Below, piece by piece: positions 1 to 12,735 of a stretch of 64,000 nt of DNA; position 1 is the first letter of the stretch; each line of letters opens with the position of its first letter. Where the stretch lies: assembly GCA_024811115.1 (NCBI GenBank), contig JAKOGH010000024.1, forward strand, positions 124,001-188,000, in the 5' to 3' direction. A program made the translations under genes and the position numbers. Origin of the DNA: Terana coerulea (Eukaryota; Basidiomycota; Agaricomycetes; Polyporales; Phanerochaetaceae). The notes beneath the pieces were generated by a model. The model was not told where the DNA came from and made no database searches. It saw nothing but the letters and a program-made list of their open reading frames with translations.

Positions 1-929
1 TGGGCAGGTCGCGCGCTGTAAAGAGGGGAGATGTCAGCTCTTGTTTTGGCTTGAGGTCCTCCTTCTCCTCTCGTTGGACCCCCGGCGACCTCTCGACAGG
101 ACTTGCAGAAGCTACATGCGTTGACGGCGACTTTTGCTCTCTCTTCATAGAGGGCCTGCGGACGTAAGTGCACTCACATCCTCGCATTTTGCATCTCGAG
201 CACGGGAGCTGTAGGTCGCACTTGGTCTTGCCGTCGGCGCAGGCTTGGCACGACTTGCGGCGAGAGCGGTTGGCGTTGTTTCTAGTGGGTATATGCGTCA
301 GTTTTTGTGCGCTGGGAGGAATGTGGCGTCTTACGGGTCTCCGCAGCTTCGCTTGTGGCGGCTGAGCAGGTCGCTACGGTGAAAGCCTCTTCCACATTTC
401 TGCATGATATTGTGTCAGTATGAATTCGTCGTGGTGGTTGACAGCTATTTGCGGAACACTAGATCGCTTGGCTGCTCCCTCCTCTCCGGGATTTTGTTGA
501 CTTTTGGAACATAACAAATGGAGAGAGGACACACAAACACCACTCCGAAGGTGAAAAGTGCATCAAGGCGGTCTAATGATTCGCAAATAGCTGGGATGTG
601 AAGAACTGACCTCACAGCGGTGGGTACGTTGGGCGGTGTCTATGGGTCCATGGAGGTTAAGCTCAAGATGGCTAGCGGGCATTAGGCAAGCACATGGACG
701 TACGAGTACGCTGATGGCGATTGAGATGGGTCAGACGGGTAAACCGTGCCGGACACTGCGGGCAGAGGTGGTCCTGGGGTATGGCAGGCTGGTTGCCGCG
801 GTGCGAGCGCATGCGCGAGACAGTGCCGGACTTGGTCAGCTCGACGAGCTCGCCGTCGGGTCCGCGCTCGAACGCAGGGGCCGCCTTCGCGTTACGGCTC
901 GAGCCAGCTTTGGTAGCTTTGGAGGTCAT
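1..929 (-). CDS. Fungal transcription factor with C2H2 fingers and a Zn2Cys6 cluster (partial, runs off left edge)
   Basis: DNA-binding regulator; target genes unknown. The ATG at 929-927 opens an exon carrying a first C2H2 finger (CPQCPARFTRLTHLNRHQRT). A small exon near 618-646 and one near 331-405 follow; the latter gives a second finger of the form CEKC...H...C (CGRGFHRSDLLSRHKRSC). After a further intron ending near 291, the exon running to the window edge has a classic Zn2Cys6 cluster, starting KSCQACADGKTKCDLQLPCS and continuing CxxC...C. Splice sites gtacgt, gtcagt and gtaaga join these in frame. The order finger-finger-Zn2Cys6 is a known fungal regulator architecture, usually followed by a Fungal_trans domain, which would lie outside the window. 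Exon borders are by eye; the family call is firm, the exact model less so. Confidence 0.8.
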
Positions 930-1252
930 GATAAGTCGTGAGGTCGTCGCGGTGTGTCAAACAACCGCTGTCGTCGTCGTGGAAAGGAGTCAAGCTGCGA
1001 TTATTCCCAGCTCCTTGAGCCCACCTCACACCTGAGGCTGCCGCCCGGTCACGGTGCAAATCTGAATCTGAATGGCGGCGGTCAGCCTCAAGTCAGCCCC
1101 TGACCCGCTCTCACGCCCGACTGCATTACGCCTCGGCTGACAATAGGCGCCCAAACCTTGGTCTAACCACCTCGAGCGTGAGCAGCCGCGGAAAACATAC
1201 TATTACGACAGACCGCCGGCAAGTGCATTTTGGGTATCTACATGGTTGCCGA
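930..1252. other. Intergenic, regulator promoter / GH79 3' flank
   Basis: This 323-base gap holds the start region of the zinc-finger regulator (reading left) and the 3' end of the GH79 gene. I see no other gene in it. Confidence 0.5.
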
Positions 1253-3086
1253 TCACAGGAACACAATGAGGGCCTCAGAGGCGTTGACCGAAACCGAGAT
1301 CACTCCTCCACTCACGCTAACACTCTCCGTCGTTTGCGTCCCTGTCCGCGTGCAGCTGTTCGAGAACGACGCGCTGCCGCCTATGGTCACTGCCGCCCCT
1401 CGTCGACCCTGGATGTTGCGCTGGGTGCTGTCAGCCTCTTCGCTTGTGCGGTTGTCCTGGCCGCCGTGAGACCCGTGAGCGACACAGTGGAGCTTGTACG
1501 GGTGCCGGTGCCATCGAAGTAATTTGTGTTGATCACGAGGAGGCGGACAGGGGCACCGGAGGCGGCGTAGACCGCGTACACCCCTATCTCGCTTGTGCCG
1601 TCGTCGAGCATGGCAATTTTCGCGCATTGGTGCCCAGAAATTCTGACACGAACGCTGCGCCATAGTATGGCGAGAAAATGGAGGACTGGCCCCAGAAGCA
1701 ATACGCCTATATGACACGGGCATCAATACGCCGAAGTGTAGCATTCGAGAAGTACACCCACGCAGTTCGATATGGTTCCCTGGTGGAAATACAGCCGGTC
1801 TGCCCCATTCAAGGCACCTTGCAGCACATAGTCAACGATCCAAAGCGCTGCTCCGAAGGTCTAAAATGAAACCCATGTGAAACGATCGAGCTGAATGGAG
1901 ATCGACCCGGTGACTTACAGGGCTGATTCCGCCCCCTCCACATGTGGCTGTATGTAGTTGATTAGGTTGGCAGATCAACTTACGGTCAACGTAGCCAAAA
2001 TCCTTACCTGAGTTTGTCTCGCCCAGGAAGTATTTGATACCGTCCGCATGCGCCGCAGCAGCCTCCGACTTATACTGGCGCGTGTACGACACAATTCCCC
2101 TGATGGCGGAATGCAAGTCAGTGATGCGAACTAGATGTGGTCCCGTGGGGCGATACGTACGAGTGGCTCATGAGGCTAGGCAGGTCGGTTGACGCGCCAC
2201 CGCACGCAGACTGCGGATATGAGTGCCTCGAGAGCGACTTGAGCAGCGCGATGCCGTCCGAGCCAATCAGAGTCAGAAGCTCGCCCGCGTTCCACGACAG
2301 AGTAACGGCGCCCTGGAACATGCTTCCCACCTGTTATGAACCATCGATTGGCGCGGCCAAACTTTGCAATGAACGCGGCCACGTACCGAAGCGGAGAAGG
2401 TCTTGAACCACGATTTCTCACTCGCGGCGTCGACTTGTTGGTTCCACCCTTTCCCACCGGCTACAATGATCGGGGAGTTGCTAGCATAGACTGCAAACGT
2501 TATGCGCAGAAACATAAAGGTCGTCTTCTACCACTCACACTCCGGTTCATTGCCCAATTCGAACGCAAAGAGGTTCGGCATTTTCTCTTTGCAAGCACCG
2601 CCGCCGACAAGCTTGCAGATTGGTTGTTGAGCTGTCTGTTCAGACCCAACGTCACGGGGCCCTTCAACTGAGAGGCCAAAGTGATGAATGACGGGCCGTA
2701 TGTTAGGCTGTCCGGTGCGTCTGCGGGCGAAGCGACGGTGTAGTTGACTGCGGCGACCAGATGAGGATCGAAGGTAGCCCGGTCTCTTTGCGATAACATC
2801 GTTAATCGAGCATAGCGACCGCGCATATATGAACGTACTGAGTAGTACCTCCTATGCGTATCGCCGGCTGAGCCCCGCGCAGAACGGCCAAATTGGCGAG
2901 ACAGTTCTCCGTCGCATTGAGCTGGGTGTATCCCGGGAAGGCAAAGAACTCGAGCGAGACACTCAGAAGAGCTGGGTCGACTGGCGCAGCAGAGGACGGC
3001 GGAGTGGATGGCATAGCGATGCCATGCGCAAGCGAGACGAGCAACGCGAAGCGGAGCGCGTGCAAAAGAAGTGTATATCCGGGCAT
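1253..3086 (-). CDS. Secreted GH79 beta-glucuronidase / 4-O-methyl-glucuronidase, with three apparent frameshifts
   Basis: Retaining glycoside hydrolase that removes glucuronic acid from glycans such as arabinogalactan; likely secreted. The ATG at 3086 starts a hydrophobic leader (about 23 residues). Exon 1 ends at 2839 after IRIGGTTQ; exon 2 starts at 2785 with DRATFDPHLVAAVNY. The acid/base motif FAFELGNEPE lies near 2545-2570 and the nucleophile motif KYFLGETNS near 2015-2040; between them are AGGKGWNQQVD and HSYPQSACGGAST, also family-typical. The C-terminal beta domain (AMLDDGTSEIGVYAVY, then AKRLTAPSATSRVDEG) ends at the TGA at 1253. The frame breaks at 2581-2584 (T run), 1617-1620 (T run) and 1396-1399 (C run); each time the neighbouring frame continues the family sequence. 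I read these as probable assembly indels; three real mutations would make it a pseudogene. Glucuronidase versus other GH79 activities cannot be settled by eye. Confidence 0.85.
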
Positions 3087-3122
3087 GGCGTCGGCCTGTG
3101 TAGTTCCTCTTCGCGGCGTCGT

Positions 3123-3132
3123 GTCTTATATA
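3123..3132 (-). promoter_or_regulatory. TATA box of the GH79 gene
   Basis: On the minus strand a TATATAAG element lies about 40 bases upstream of the GH79 ATG at 3086. The short distance implies a very short 5' leader, so this is a plausible but unproven core promoter. Confidence 0.4.
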
Positions 3133-3792
3133 TGCGCGTATATCCACATGAGTTGCATGCTGGGCCGCCGGCAGAGGGGTCCGCGGGGAAGCCATAGAGA
3201 TGAATGTTGAATACGTGAGCGACGGTTCGTACACATGCTCGGAGGATCAGCTGCACGGTAAATACGTCGCGTGCGGTGATATCCCGGTCACGGAAGAGCG
3301 GCATACAGTTTGACGGGGCATAGAGCAGCTACAAAGTATTGCATCTCAACCTGTGGGCAGCAAGAACATATGATGGTCCCTCTGGAGAGTTGCGCGAAGT
3401 GCAGGTCACGTACAGGTGTAGGTGGATCCTGGCGGGCCGCCCGCAATGCGTCCGAAGCGAGTTGGGGCTACACACATGACGTTGTATATTTTGTTAGGTA
3501 GAAATCAGTATCGCGACACCTATATTAGAATAAAATTCATCTCGTTTGTTGTGTTCAGAATCAAGGGCACGCTCACTTGGTGTTTTTGTCACCGAGGTCA
3601 GCGAAGATAATTGGGATGATAAATGCTGACTTCAGGCAGACTTCAAAGCTTCAACGTTCTACACCTGCACCGATCCATCAAAGAATACGGTTATCAGTAC
3701 TATTTCGGAGGCATGTAAAAGAATGAGCGATCTTACCAGCAATTCCACTTACCAGTCGAGAGTACTGGTCAAGGTCAAGTGGCGCCAGCATG
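3133..3792. other. Intergenic, no gene seen
   Basis: Upstream region of GH79. Only short, unsupported reading frames; nothing recognisable on either strand. Confidence 0.5.
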
Positions 3793-3913
3793 AGTGACTG
3801 CAGTCTCCTTCCCAGCACTCCCTTTGAGTAGGAGGAAGGGCGTGAGAAGTTCTTGGCCCATTCGGGCCTCTCTCGCCGTTCCTCTACTCTGTAGGGAGGC
3901 TGGCGCCATATAT
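3793..3913 (+). repeat. Left arm of a 121-base inverted repeat
   Basis: This arm is the reverse complement of 4359-4479 with two mismatches that I can find (3800/4472 and 3796/4476). It could be the terminal repeat of a small non-autonomous foldback element or the stem of a long hairpin transcript. It is flanked at both ends by the palindrome ggcgcc (3781-3786 and 3902-3907). No target-site duplication is obvious. Confidence 0.85.
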
Positions 3914-4358
3914 TGACGCCAGCTTATGTCATCCCGGATTCACGTCCGGTCTCACCGTGACTAGGCAGAGGTTCTGCTCTCGTTTGCTTGAGCTTCACGT
4001 ATACACCGCCACAAAGCTTGTAGATGGATACCAAAAATGCTTATATATTCCTCTTGCACGCTTTTATTTAGCTCAGTCAAAGTGACAGTTGCATGCAGTG
4101 ACTCGGAGCATTGGTATAGACAAAGAATTGCAAGCGGGGAGGAAATAAATATGTTACTGGCAACTAACTGTGTTAAAAATCTTGCTAGCATCACAAGCAT
4201 ACATGTTTACATGTATTAACGGCAATGGGAAGGCTAGACTATGCTGAGTATCACTCAAATCTTACACAATGCACCAGGACGTGCAGCCGCCGCGCCGGAG
4301 CACCTTCCCCATTTGGCCTTCCCGCGCGACCGAAACCGGCCGTCTCATGTAGACGCTC

Positions 4359-4479
4359 ATATATGGCGCCAGCCTCCCTACAGAGTAGAGGAACGGCGAG
4401 AGAGGCCCGAATGGGCCAAGAACTTCTCACGCCCTTCCTCCTACTCAAAGGGAGTGCTGGGAAGGAGACTGGAGTGACT
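4359..4479 (-). repeat. Right arm of the 121-base inverted repeat
   Basis: Pairs with 3793-3913. The loop between the arms is 445 bases. Similarity continues more weakly into the loop: gaccg...gtctcatgta...gacgctc here against the reverse complement of the bases after 3913. This suggests an older, longer duplication whose core stayed almost identical. No ORF in the loop looks like a transposase. Confidence 0.85.
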
Positions 4480-4826
4480 GGCACTCTGCGAGTTGGGTTG
4501 ATTGGATCAACGACGGGCGCTTGAAGGTACCTCGCATGTCGGCGGTTCTGGGATTTGAATCAGAGCATCGAGTCATTTCATTCCGATATAATGACAGGTA
4601 CTTCATGTATGGATGGGTTGCGGGGTGAAAGACAGAGGGATAAGGAGATCTGAGTAATTATTGCGCATAATTTACATGACAAACATATGACAAATGAAAC
4701 ATAAGTAGTAGTATATGACTGTGCTTATCCAGGTTATCCTTAACCTGGTCTTCGACAAAACGATGAGACCTCTACTAAATTACAACATACGGCATACGGT
4801 GATAGTATGAGGAACCCGAGCGACCC
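4480..4826. other. Intergenic, AT-rich 3' flank of MET3
   Basis: AT-rich stretch between the inverted repeat and the MET3 stop codon. No gene or structured RNA recognised. Confidence 0.5.
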
Positions 4827-6972
<2,146 letters not shown>

Positions 6973-7070
6973 TTTGTTTGAAAGGTGTGCTGGGGAGGGA
7001 TATGTAGGGAAGGTCGCAGAAAGTGCAGAGAAGGAGGGTGATGCTACTCTGCAAGTCCTATAAGCCTTCT

Positions 7071-7080
7071 CTTATATCCG
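7071..7080 (-). promoter_or_regulatory. TATA-like element upstream of MET3
   Basis: Minus-strand sequence cggatataag lies about 100 bases before the MET3 ATG, a usual distance for a fungal TATA element. No certain sulfur-regulator binding site was identified. Confidence 0.35.
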
Positions 7081-7099
7081 CAAATGTCGATCTGGAATA

Positions 7100-8954
7100 A
7101 ATGAACAATACGGAATTCATCGTATTCACAACGCTCTGACTCGTCAGTCAAGAGACAGCGATTCCAAATGGCTGGAGTTTCCGGCATCGCAAGCTGGAGT
7201 TCCTGAGCCAATGGGTTCAGTCTCTTAACGGATGTCTGAGCGCGCATCACTCACATCAGTCGAATCAACGTGGCTGAGTTGACCATATGGGAATGCGTAT
7301 GCTTCGGCAGACGCAGGTTCCACCGACTTAGAGTATTGCCGCTCGCTCATTGGCTACGTCCGTAGATCCTAGGCGTCCTGCATCAAAAGTATCTGGAATT
7401 GAAGGGAGAAGCTTACGCATCGCCCACATATCATCTGTTCGTGCATGCTTCGTAACATAAGGCCTAAGGAGCGATACTGGGAGGTTGCTTCCGCGGGCAA
7501 GCTCGTGGTCTAGTGACCGCTCTGTAGCCGCACAGTTCTGCAGGTCTGCATCATAGCTGATAATGTATGTAACCATGAGGGATGGTAGATCTGGTATGCA
7601 TCGGACAAGATGGTTTGCGCACATCAAATAAGTGTGCTATATGAATTTTGAGGATGCGATGACCTGAATCGACAACGCTAAATCATCTGGGGAGGAGCAG
7701 CTTTATCTGGATCAGGTCGAAGGGAGGAGTCAACGCACAGACTGGAGCAGAGTATATTCCACGCCACTGTCCCATGCTCAACTGAGTAGCTTTAGTTGAA
7801 AGTTGTGTATTCCAGAATCGCAATCTCTCCTAAGAATGCTGCAGCGATAGAATACTTATCTGTCTGGGAACGGTTATTTGCGATAACATACATCTCTCGA
7901 TAGCGTTTGATGCATACTGTGGATGGTAGGATCAATGTACGAAGCTAACCATGAGCCAAGTGACCACGGCTCACCTCACGCACTCAGGCTAGGGTGGCAG
8001 TCGTGAACACGCCAGGCCTCGTCAACGACATAACTCTGTGAGCAGCTGGTCTGATAATTGTACGTCAGGAGACCCAAGGTTGGGTTGGGTTTGTGACATT
8101 AAAACGTCCGACATGTCGTGTCCCCAGTTGTTGTCAGATTGCCGCCTTCAATGTCACTTCTTCTGGGGACATTGAGCTGGCTCATCGTTTGGTGTCGCTG
8201 AAACGGATTATGTAGCTGCGTTCCGCCGCGTTTTGCACCAGAGTATCTGACGGTCTCCATGCGCATTGGATGAAATGGGCCTGCATCGCCATTTTCAATT
8301 GACAATAATCCCGACGTACTTCTTGGCTTGCGAGAAATGCAGCGGTGCAGCGGACCATGGCAGGTGGCGGGAAGCTAGGGCCGTCTGGGAGAGGCAGGAG
8401 TTTCTGTGGGAAATCCGACGAGAATGAAGTATGTAGAGCTAAGAGAACCAGTGAATACTAATTCGTGTTCATGCTCCGCAGGCTCAAATATAAGGTCGGA
8501 GCTTCTCCGCACCACGCTTTTCGGGCTTTCCTGTTGTCGGCGATTGAAATAAAATCATCCGAAGCGCAAGTATCCACGTTATGGCGGAAGCACATGGATT
8601 ATTTCCGATCACCGTAGCCGCTTTCGATCAATTCCCCACCCGATGATCCTCCCTGCCGTTTTCGACCACGTCAAAGAGGATGATGGCTATGAACCCTTCG
8701 TACACTCTGCTTGCTGGTCTTGCTCATCCCCCTCCACGTCTGAAGGCTGACACTCGTCGGCGTGCTTTTGTAAGGTCACATTGCAAGGTCAAATCGACTC
8801 GTGGAGTTGGTATGTTCATCTCGAACCTCGTACTTCAATGCCATACCGTTTACTTCGTATACAGAGGCCCAGTCCTTCCTTAGACAACACCACAGCTGCC
8901 GTATCACTGCCGCAGAACGCTCCCGAGGTTAAGAACTCATAGCCAGCCAACACC
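7100..8954. other. Sparse 1.9-kb region between MET3 and the GT61 gene
   Basis: Only one reading frame is worth mentioning, on the minus strand at 7328-7627 (99 residues, starts with ATG, protein-like composition, for example LRPYVTKHARTDDMWAMRKL). I cannot place it in a family and see no flanking exons. The rest appears to be promoter and flank sequence; a TATAAG-like element at 8489-8494 lies rather far from the GT61 start. Confidence 0.3.
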
Positions 8955-10676
8955 ATGGGTCCAACTCGCACGCGCACGATGCGAGACGCCATACTGGTCC
9001 TGGCGGGTGCGCTGTCCATGCACATAGCCACCAGCTTCTTCGGGGCCTTTCAGCCGGAACTCTTCTCTGGAGATATTATCGTGAACACCCAAGTGAACGA
9101 GCGCGATTACCACCACGATGTGCATACACAAACACCACTGCAGCATCACGAAGAAACGCCGTCACATCCTCCAGAAAGTACTGCAGTTGACGTCGCGTAT
9201 GACCTCCCAGAAACCACGGTCGTGTCTCATGCACCCGGCTGGACGGTCTTCCACAACCTCTATATGGCGAACGGCACTCTGTTCATCGTCTCATCTCAGC
9301 CGTCGTCCGAGTTTCCAGACATCCAGTACATAACATCAACGGGCCTGCCGGCTGAGAACACCCCTGAAAACATCGCCGCGCGCATGCCCACGAGCAAGGA
9401 CATGGCTTTCATCACGCCCAGTCAGGCGCGTGAGCGATGGGGCCCACTCACCTCTACCTCAACGAACCGCATATATGCCGTGCAAGGCAGCACCTGGCTT
9501 TTCAACGACCCCTCTCAGTTCTTGGACCATTACTACCACTTCTGCGCGGAGTTGCTCGTCGGTGCGTGGGCGATGTGGCAGGGCGCGCATAACGTCAAGG
9601 TCGACCCCGCGCACGCGGCCCTCACCTCCGCGCCGACAGTCGCGCGCGCAATCTTCCCGCACGCCGACGCGCATGGTTGGCGCGACCGCCCCGGCTTCAA
9701 CTCGTACTTCTTCCGCGCCGCGTTTCCGAGCATCACCGTCGAGGTCTCCGAGGACTGGGCCGACCGCGTCGCCGCGACGTCCGTGGGCGGGAGCCATGCC
9801 CGAGCGTGGCACTTCGAATCTGTCCTCTTCACCGACCGCTCGGCGGCATTCCGCGGCGTCATCTGTGGCACGCAGGTGCACCGAACGGCAGGCGAAGCAT
9901 TCCACTACATGCGCAACCTCGGCCGCCTGTCGAAGTGGTGGTGGGAGCCCGTGCGTAGAGCAGTTCTGCGCTTTGCAGACGTCGAGCAGGAGGTGCTCGA
10001 TATTGGCGTGCGGGGGAGAAGGAGAGCAAGGGGCTCGCGACGGCCATGCGCGAGCAGGTCGTCGTGACGTACATCGACAGGCAGGGTGTGCGCCGGCACC
10101 TGATTGACGAAGACCACGACCAGCTGGTGGCTGAGTTGATGAAGTTATGTGACTCGAAAGGCTGGGAGCTCAATGTTGTGAAGGCGGAGAGGTTGACCAA
10201 GGAGGAACAGCTCGAGCTCATAGCAAAGACCACGGTGAGTACCCTCGTATTGTGTGCGGGAGGTATGCTAATAAGGCGTAGGTTCTCCTCGGTGTGCACG
10301 GAAATGGTCTCACTGTACGTCTACTCCTTCAATTTGAACTCAAACTACGCTAACAAGACTGTGAATAGCATCTAATCATGATGTCGCCAAGCCCAATCTC
10401 GACCGTCATCGAGATGTTCTTCCCCGGAGGTTTCGCCCACGACTACGAGTGGACAGCGCGCGCCCTTGGACACAAGCACTTCGCCATCTGGAACGACACG
10501 TGCGTCCCTTACTGGCGGAATCCTGACCGTATTCTGACGTCGCTTCTAGATACCACACATACCCGAACTTGCCTGGGGTGGACTATCCCGAAGGCTTCCA
10601 AGGGACGCAGATACCAGTGCACGCGCTGACCGTCACACAAATCATAGAGGACCGAGTTGCTGGAAGACTGCCATGA
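8955..10676 (+). CDS. GT61/DUF563 glycosyltransferase, type II membrane protein
   Basis: Golgi/ER-type glycosyltransferase of the GT61 family (related to plant xylan arabinosyl/xylosyltransferases and animal EOGT); acceptor unknown. The ATG at 8955 begins a short cytosolic tail and one hydrophobic anchor (ILVLAGALSMHIATSFFGAF). Exon 1 runs to 10234, then 10282-10314, 10369-10499 and 10550-10676, all with GT-AG borders. Family landmarks are FLDHYYHFCAELLVGAWAMW, the region VVVTYIDRQGVRRHL, TVLLGVHGNGLTHLIMM and STVIEMFFPGGFAHDYEW. The frame breaks once at a G run (10012-10016): before it the protein reads EQEVLDIGV, after it the next frame reads EKESKGLATAMREQ. This is a likely assembly indel. 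Length, about 500 residues, fits the family. Confidence 0.85.
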
Positions 10677-11977
10677 TAGATCCTCGATACTTGGATTACG
10701 GATTCTACATTTGTGAATACTTTCTGTTGTGCATGTCTATTTACTTGGAACGGCTGTTGACTGCTTGCGTCAATGCACTATCCTGTACTTTGTATCCTTC
10801 AGGAATTGCGGTGAGACTTGAGTACTTGAGCACTGCAGTCAATGCTACTTCGAAGCAACCAGTTGGGCCCGGCCCAATAGGTAAGCATCAATGTTGTTAT
10901 TTAACAGGTGGATCGTACGCATGCAACTGACCAGCACAGGAATAGCCTCAAAATTCGTTCAGCAGTTACACGATGACAATACTGGTAAATGGGACAGTGG
11001 CTCGAACGTACGAACTCAAAGCTTGACCCATCTGAGCTTCCAGATAGGCCTTCGAAGCAGTCGGTAGTCGCACGCGGTCTCCCACGTTGAAATGCAGCGG
11101 TAATGAATAGGAATTCACGGCGCGCAGAACGGGCGGGTATACCATCCCCAGGCCAAGATGCAGAGGGCGAACCCGCAATCGGGACCAATTTATGTCATGA
11201 GGCATGAAGCTTGTGAATAGCCATAGAACCGAGCGGGAGCGGACTGATACATAGATGGGTGAGTGCGAAGGCAGAGCAGGATCGTCCGGGCGTCCAGCCT
11301 CCTAGCATGTCTCCGAAAGCTGCAAAGCTGACATCGTATTGATACACGAGCGAGCGAGCGAACGACTTTAGATGTTGAGCTTCGTGCGTCTCCAGTGACG
11401 CCTCTTGGCGTTGTACTATTCGTTCGCAAGGACGAGTTCAGTATACGCTTCTGTGAATAGGGAGTCCTGCAACGCACCTGGATCTTGGTGTCCGACTTCA
11501 GGCGGAACCACTGGGGATGGGGCTATCAACACATCCCTTGAGTCACTCCTCCTTCCTTCCATAATCCACCTAAGCTCACCGGTTCTGGCGTGAAGCCTTG
11601 GCGAGGATGCGCTTCGTCCGGAAGGTCTTTTGGGAAGGCTACACACAATGAACAGCGAACTTTCAGCAAAACGGTATATTAGTGGTGGAAAACGGCAGCA
11701 TACCATCGTGCTTGACGTTGTCGGCGGCGATGGGGAAAGGTGTGAAAAGTAAGGTTGAAAGGAGGGTAACGCTGTATAGTTCTGACTAAGCACCGAATAT
11801 GGAAGAGGGCGCCTATTATTGCCACGCGTGCAATAGGCGCGAAAGTCTCGCCCCTAACCCCAAGTCTTGTCGCGATTAGCGCCGGTCATTGTGGCGTTCC
11901 TGCTTCGCTGTGTCGCGACACGTCGGTCGCTTCACACAGTCACTCCACCACTCTCAGGTCACCTTTCCCTTACCACC
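10677..11977. other. Intergenic, 1.3 kb, no gene recognised
   Basis: Between the GT61 and FKBP genes. Several short frames on the minus strand (for example 11416-11793) have no family features and no supporting splice pattern. Confidence 0.4.
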
Positions 11978-12602
11978 ATGCAACTCCTCGGCTGGCTCTC
12001 TGTTCTTGCGCTCGGTCTTGCTGCGTCTGCTGCAGAAGCTCCCACTGAGCTGCAGATTGAGACTACCTACAAGCCGGATGACTGTCCTATGACCGCGAAG
12101 ACTGGTGACTCTATCAAGGTCCATTACGTGAGTATCCAGCGCACATTCCTCCTGTGCATTGTTTTACATGGCTGTATGGTTAGACCGGTACTCTCTTTGA
12201 CGGTGGGAAGAAATTCGACTCAAGGTGAGTAACCAAGCTCGCACAGGGTGCACTAACCAGAGCTCGCCGCAGCCGGGATCGGGGCCAGCCCCTTCCTTTG
12301 ACACGTTAGTTCTTCAGCCACCTTAGTATGATTACAGCTGCTGAAGCTATCCGTAGTGGGAGTCGGCCAGGTTATCAAGGGCTGGGACGACGGTCTTCAG
12401 GGAATGTGCCTCAACGAGAAGCGTATTCTCACCATTCCTTCAAGCCAGGCATATGGTACGTTCAACGTAACAATTCAATGCTCATTGCTGAGGGATTATA
12501 GGTTCCCGTGGTGCTGGGGGTGTTATCCCTCCCCATGCTGCCCTTGTCTTCGACGTCGAGCTTGTTGGTCTCGACAGCAAGGCTGCCCGTGAGGAGTTGT
12601 GA
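11978..12602 (+). CDS. Secretory-pathway FKBP-type peptidyl-prolyl isomerase (FKBP2-like)
   Basis: Catalyses proline cis-trans isomerisation during protein folding in the ER. Five exons join cleanly: 11978-12127, 12184-12224, 12273-12304, 12357-12455 and 12502-12602, giving 140 residues. Residues 1-20 are a signal peptide ([20 protein letters not shown]). The FKBP domain has the expected landmarks: [60 protein letters not shown] and [11 protein letters not shown]. The C-terminus ends AAREEL. Its last four residues (REEL) resemble an HDEL/KDEL-type ER retrieval signal, which fits an ER-resident foldase; this is inference. Length is normal for FKBP2. Confidence 0.95.
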
Positions 12603-12735
12603 TCAGACCCTGTACTCCACTGTTACATGTCCTGAACATACACACACGAACATCAATAACGCAATGATATTGTTGATGATTGGATGCTGGAATGAAGCAA
12701 AACAGCCAGTACTGCGCAAATGAAGCACAAGATCG

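Noticed and set aside
3793..4479. Autonomous DNA transposon
   Set aside because: The 445-base loop has no transposase-like frame, and I found no target-site duplication; kept only as an inverted repeat.
4530..4575. tRNA-like T-arm (gggatttgaatcagag)
   Set aside because: The flanking bases do not pair into a five-base stem, and no D-arm or anticodon arm is present upstream.
7044..8305. Several 60-70 residue minus-strand frames
   Set aside because: Short, no conserved features and no coherent exon joining.
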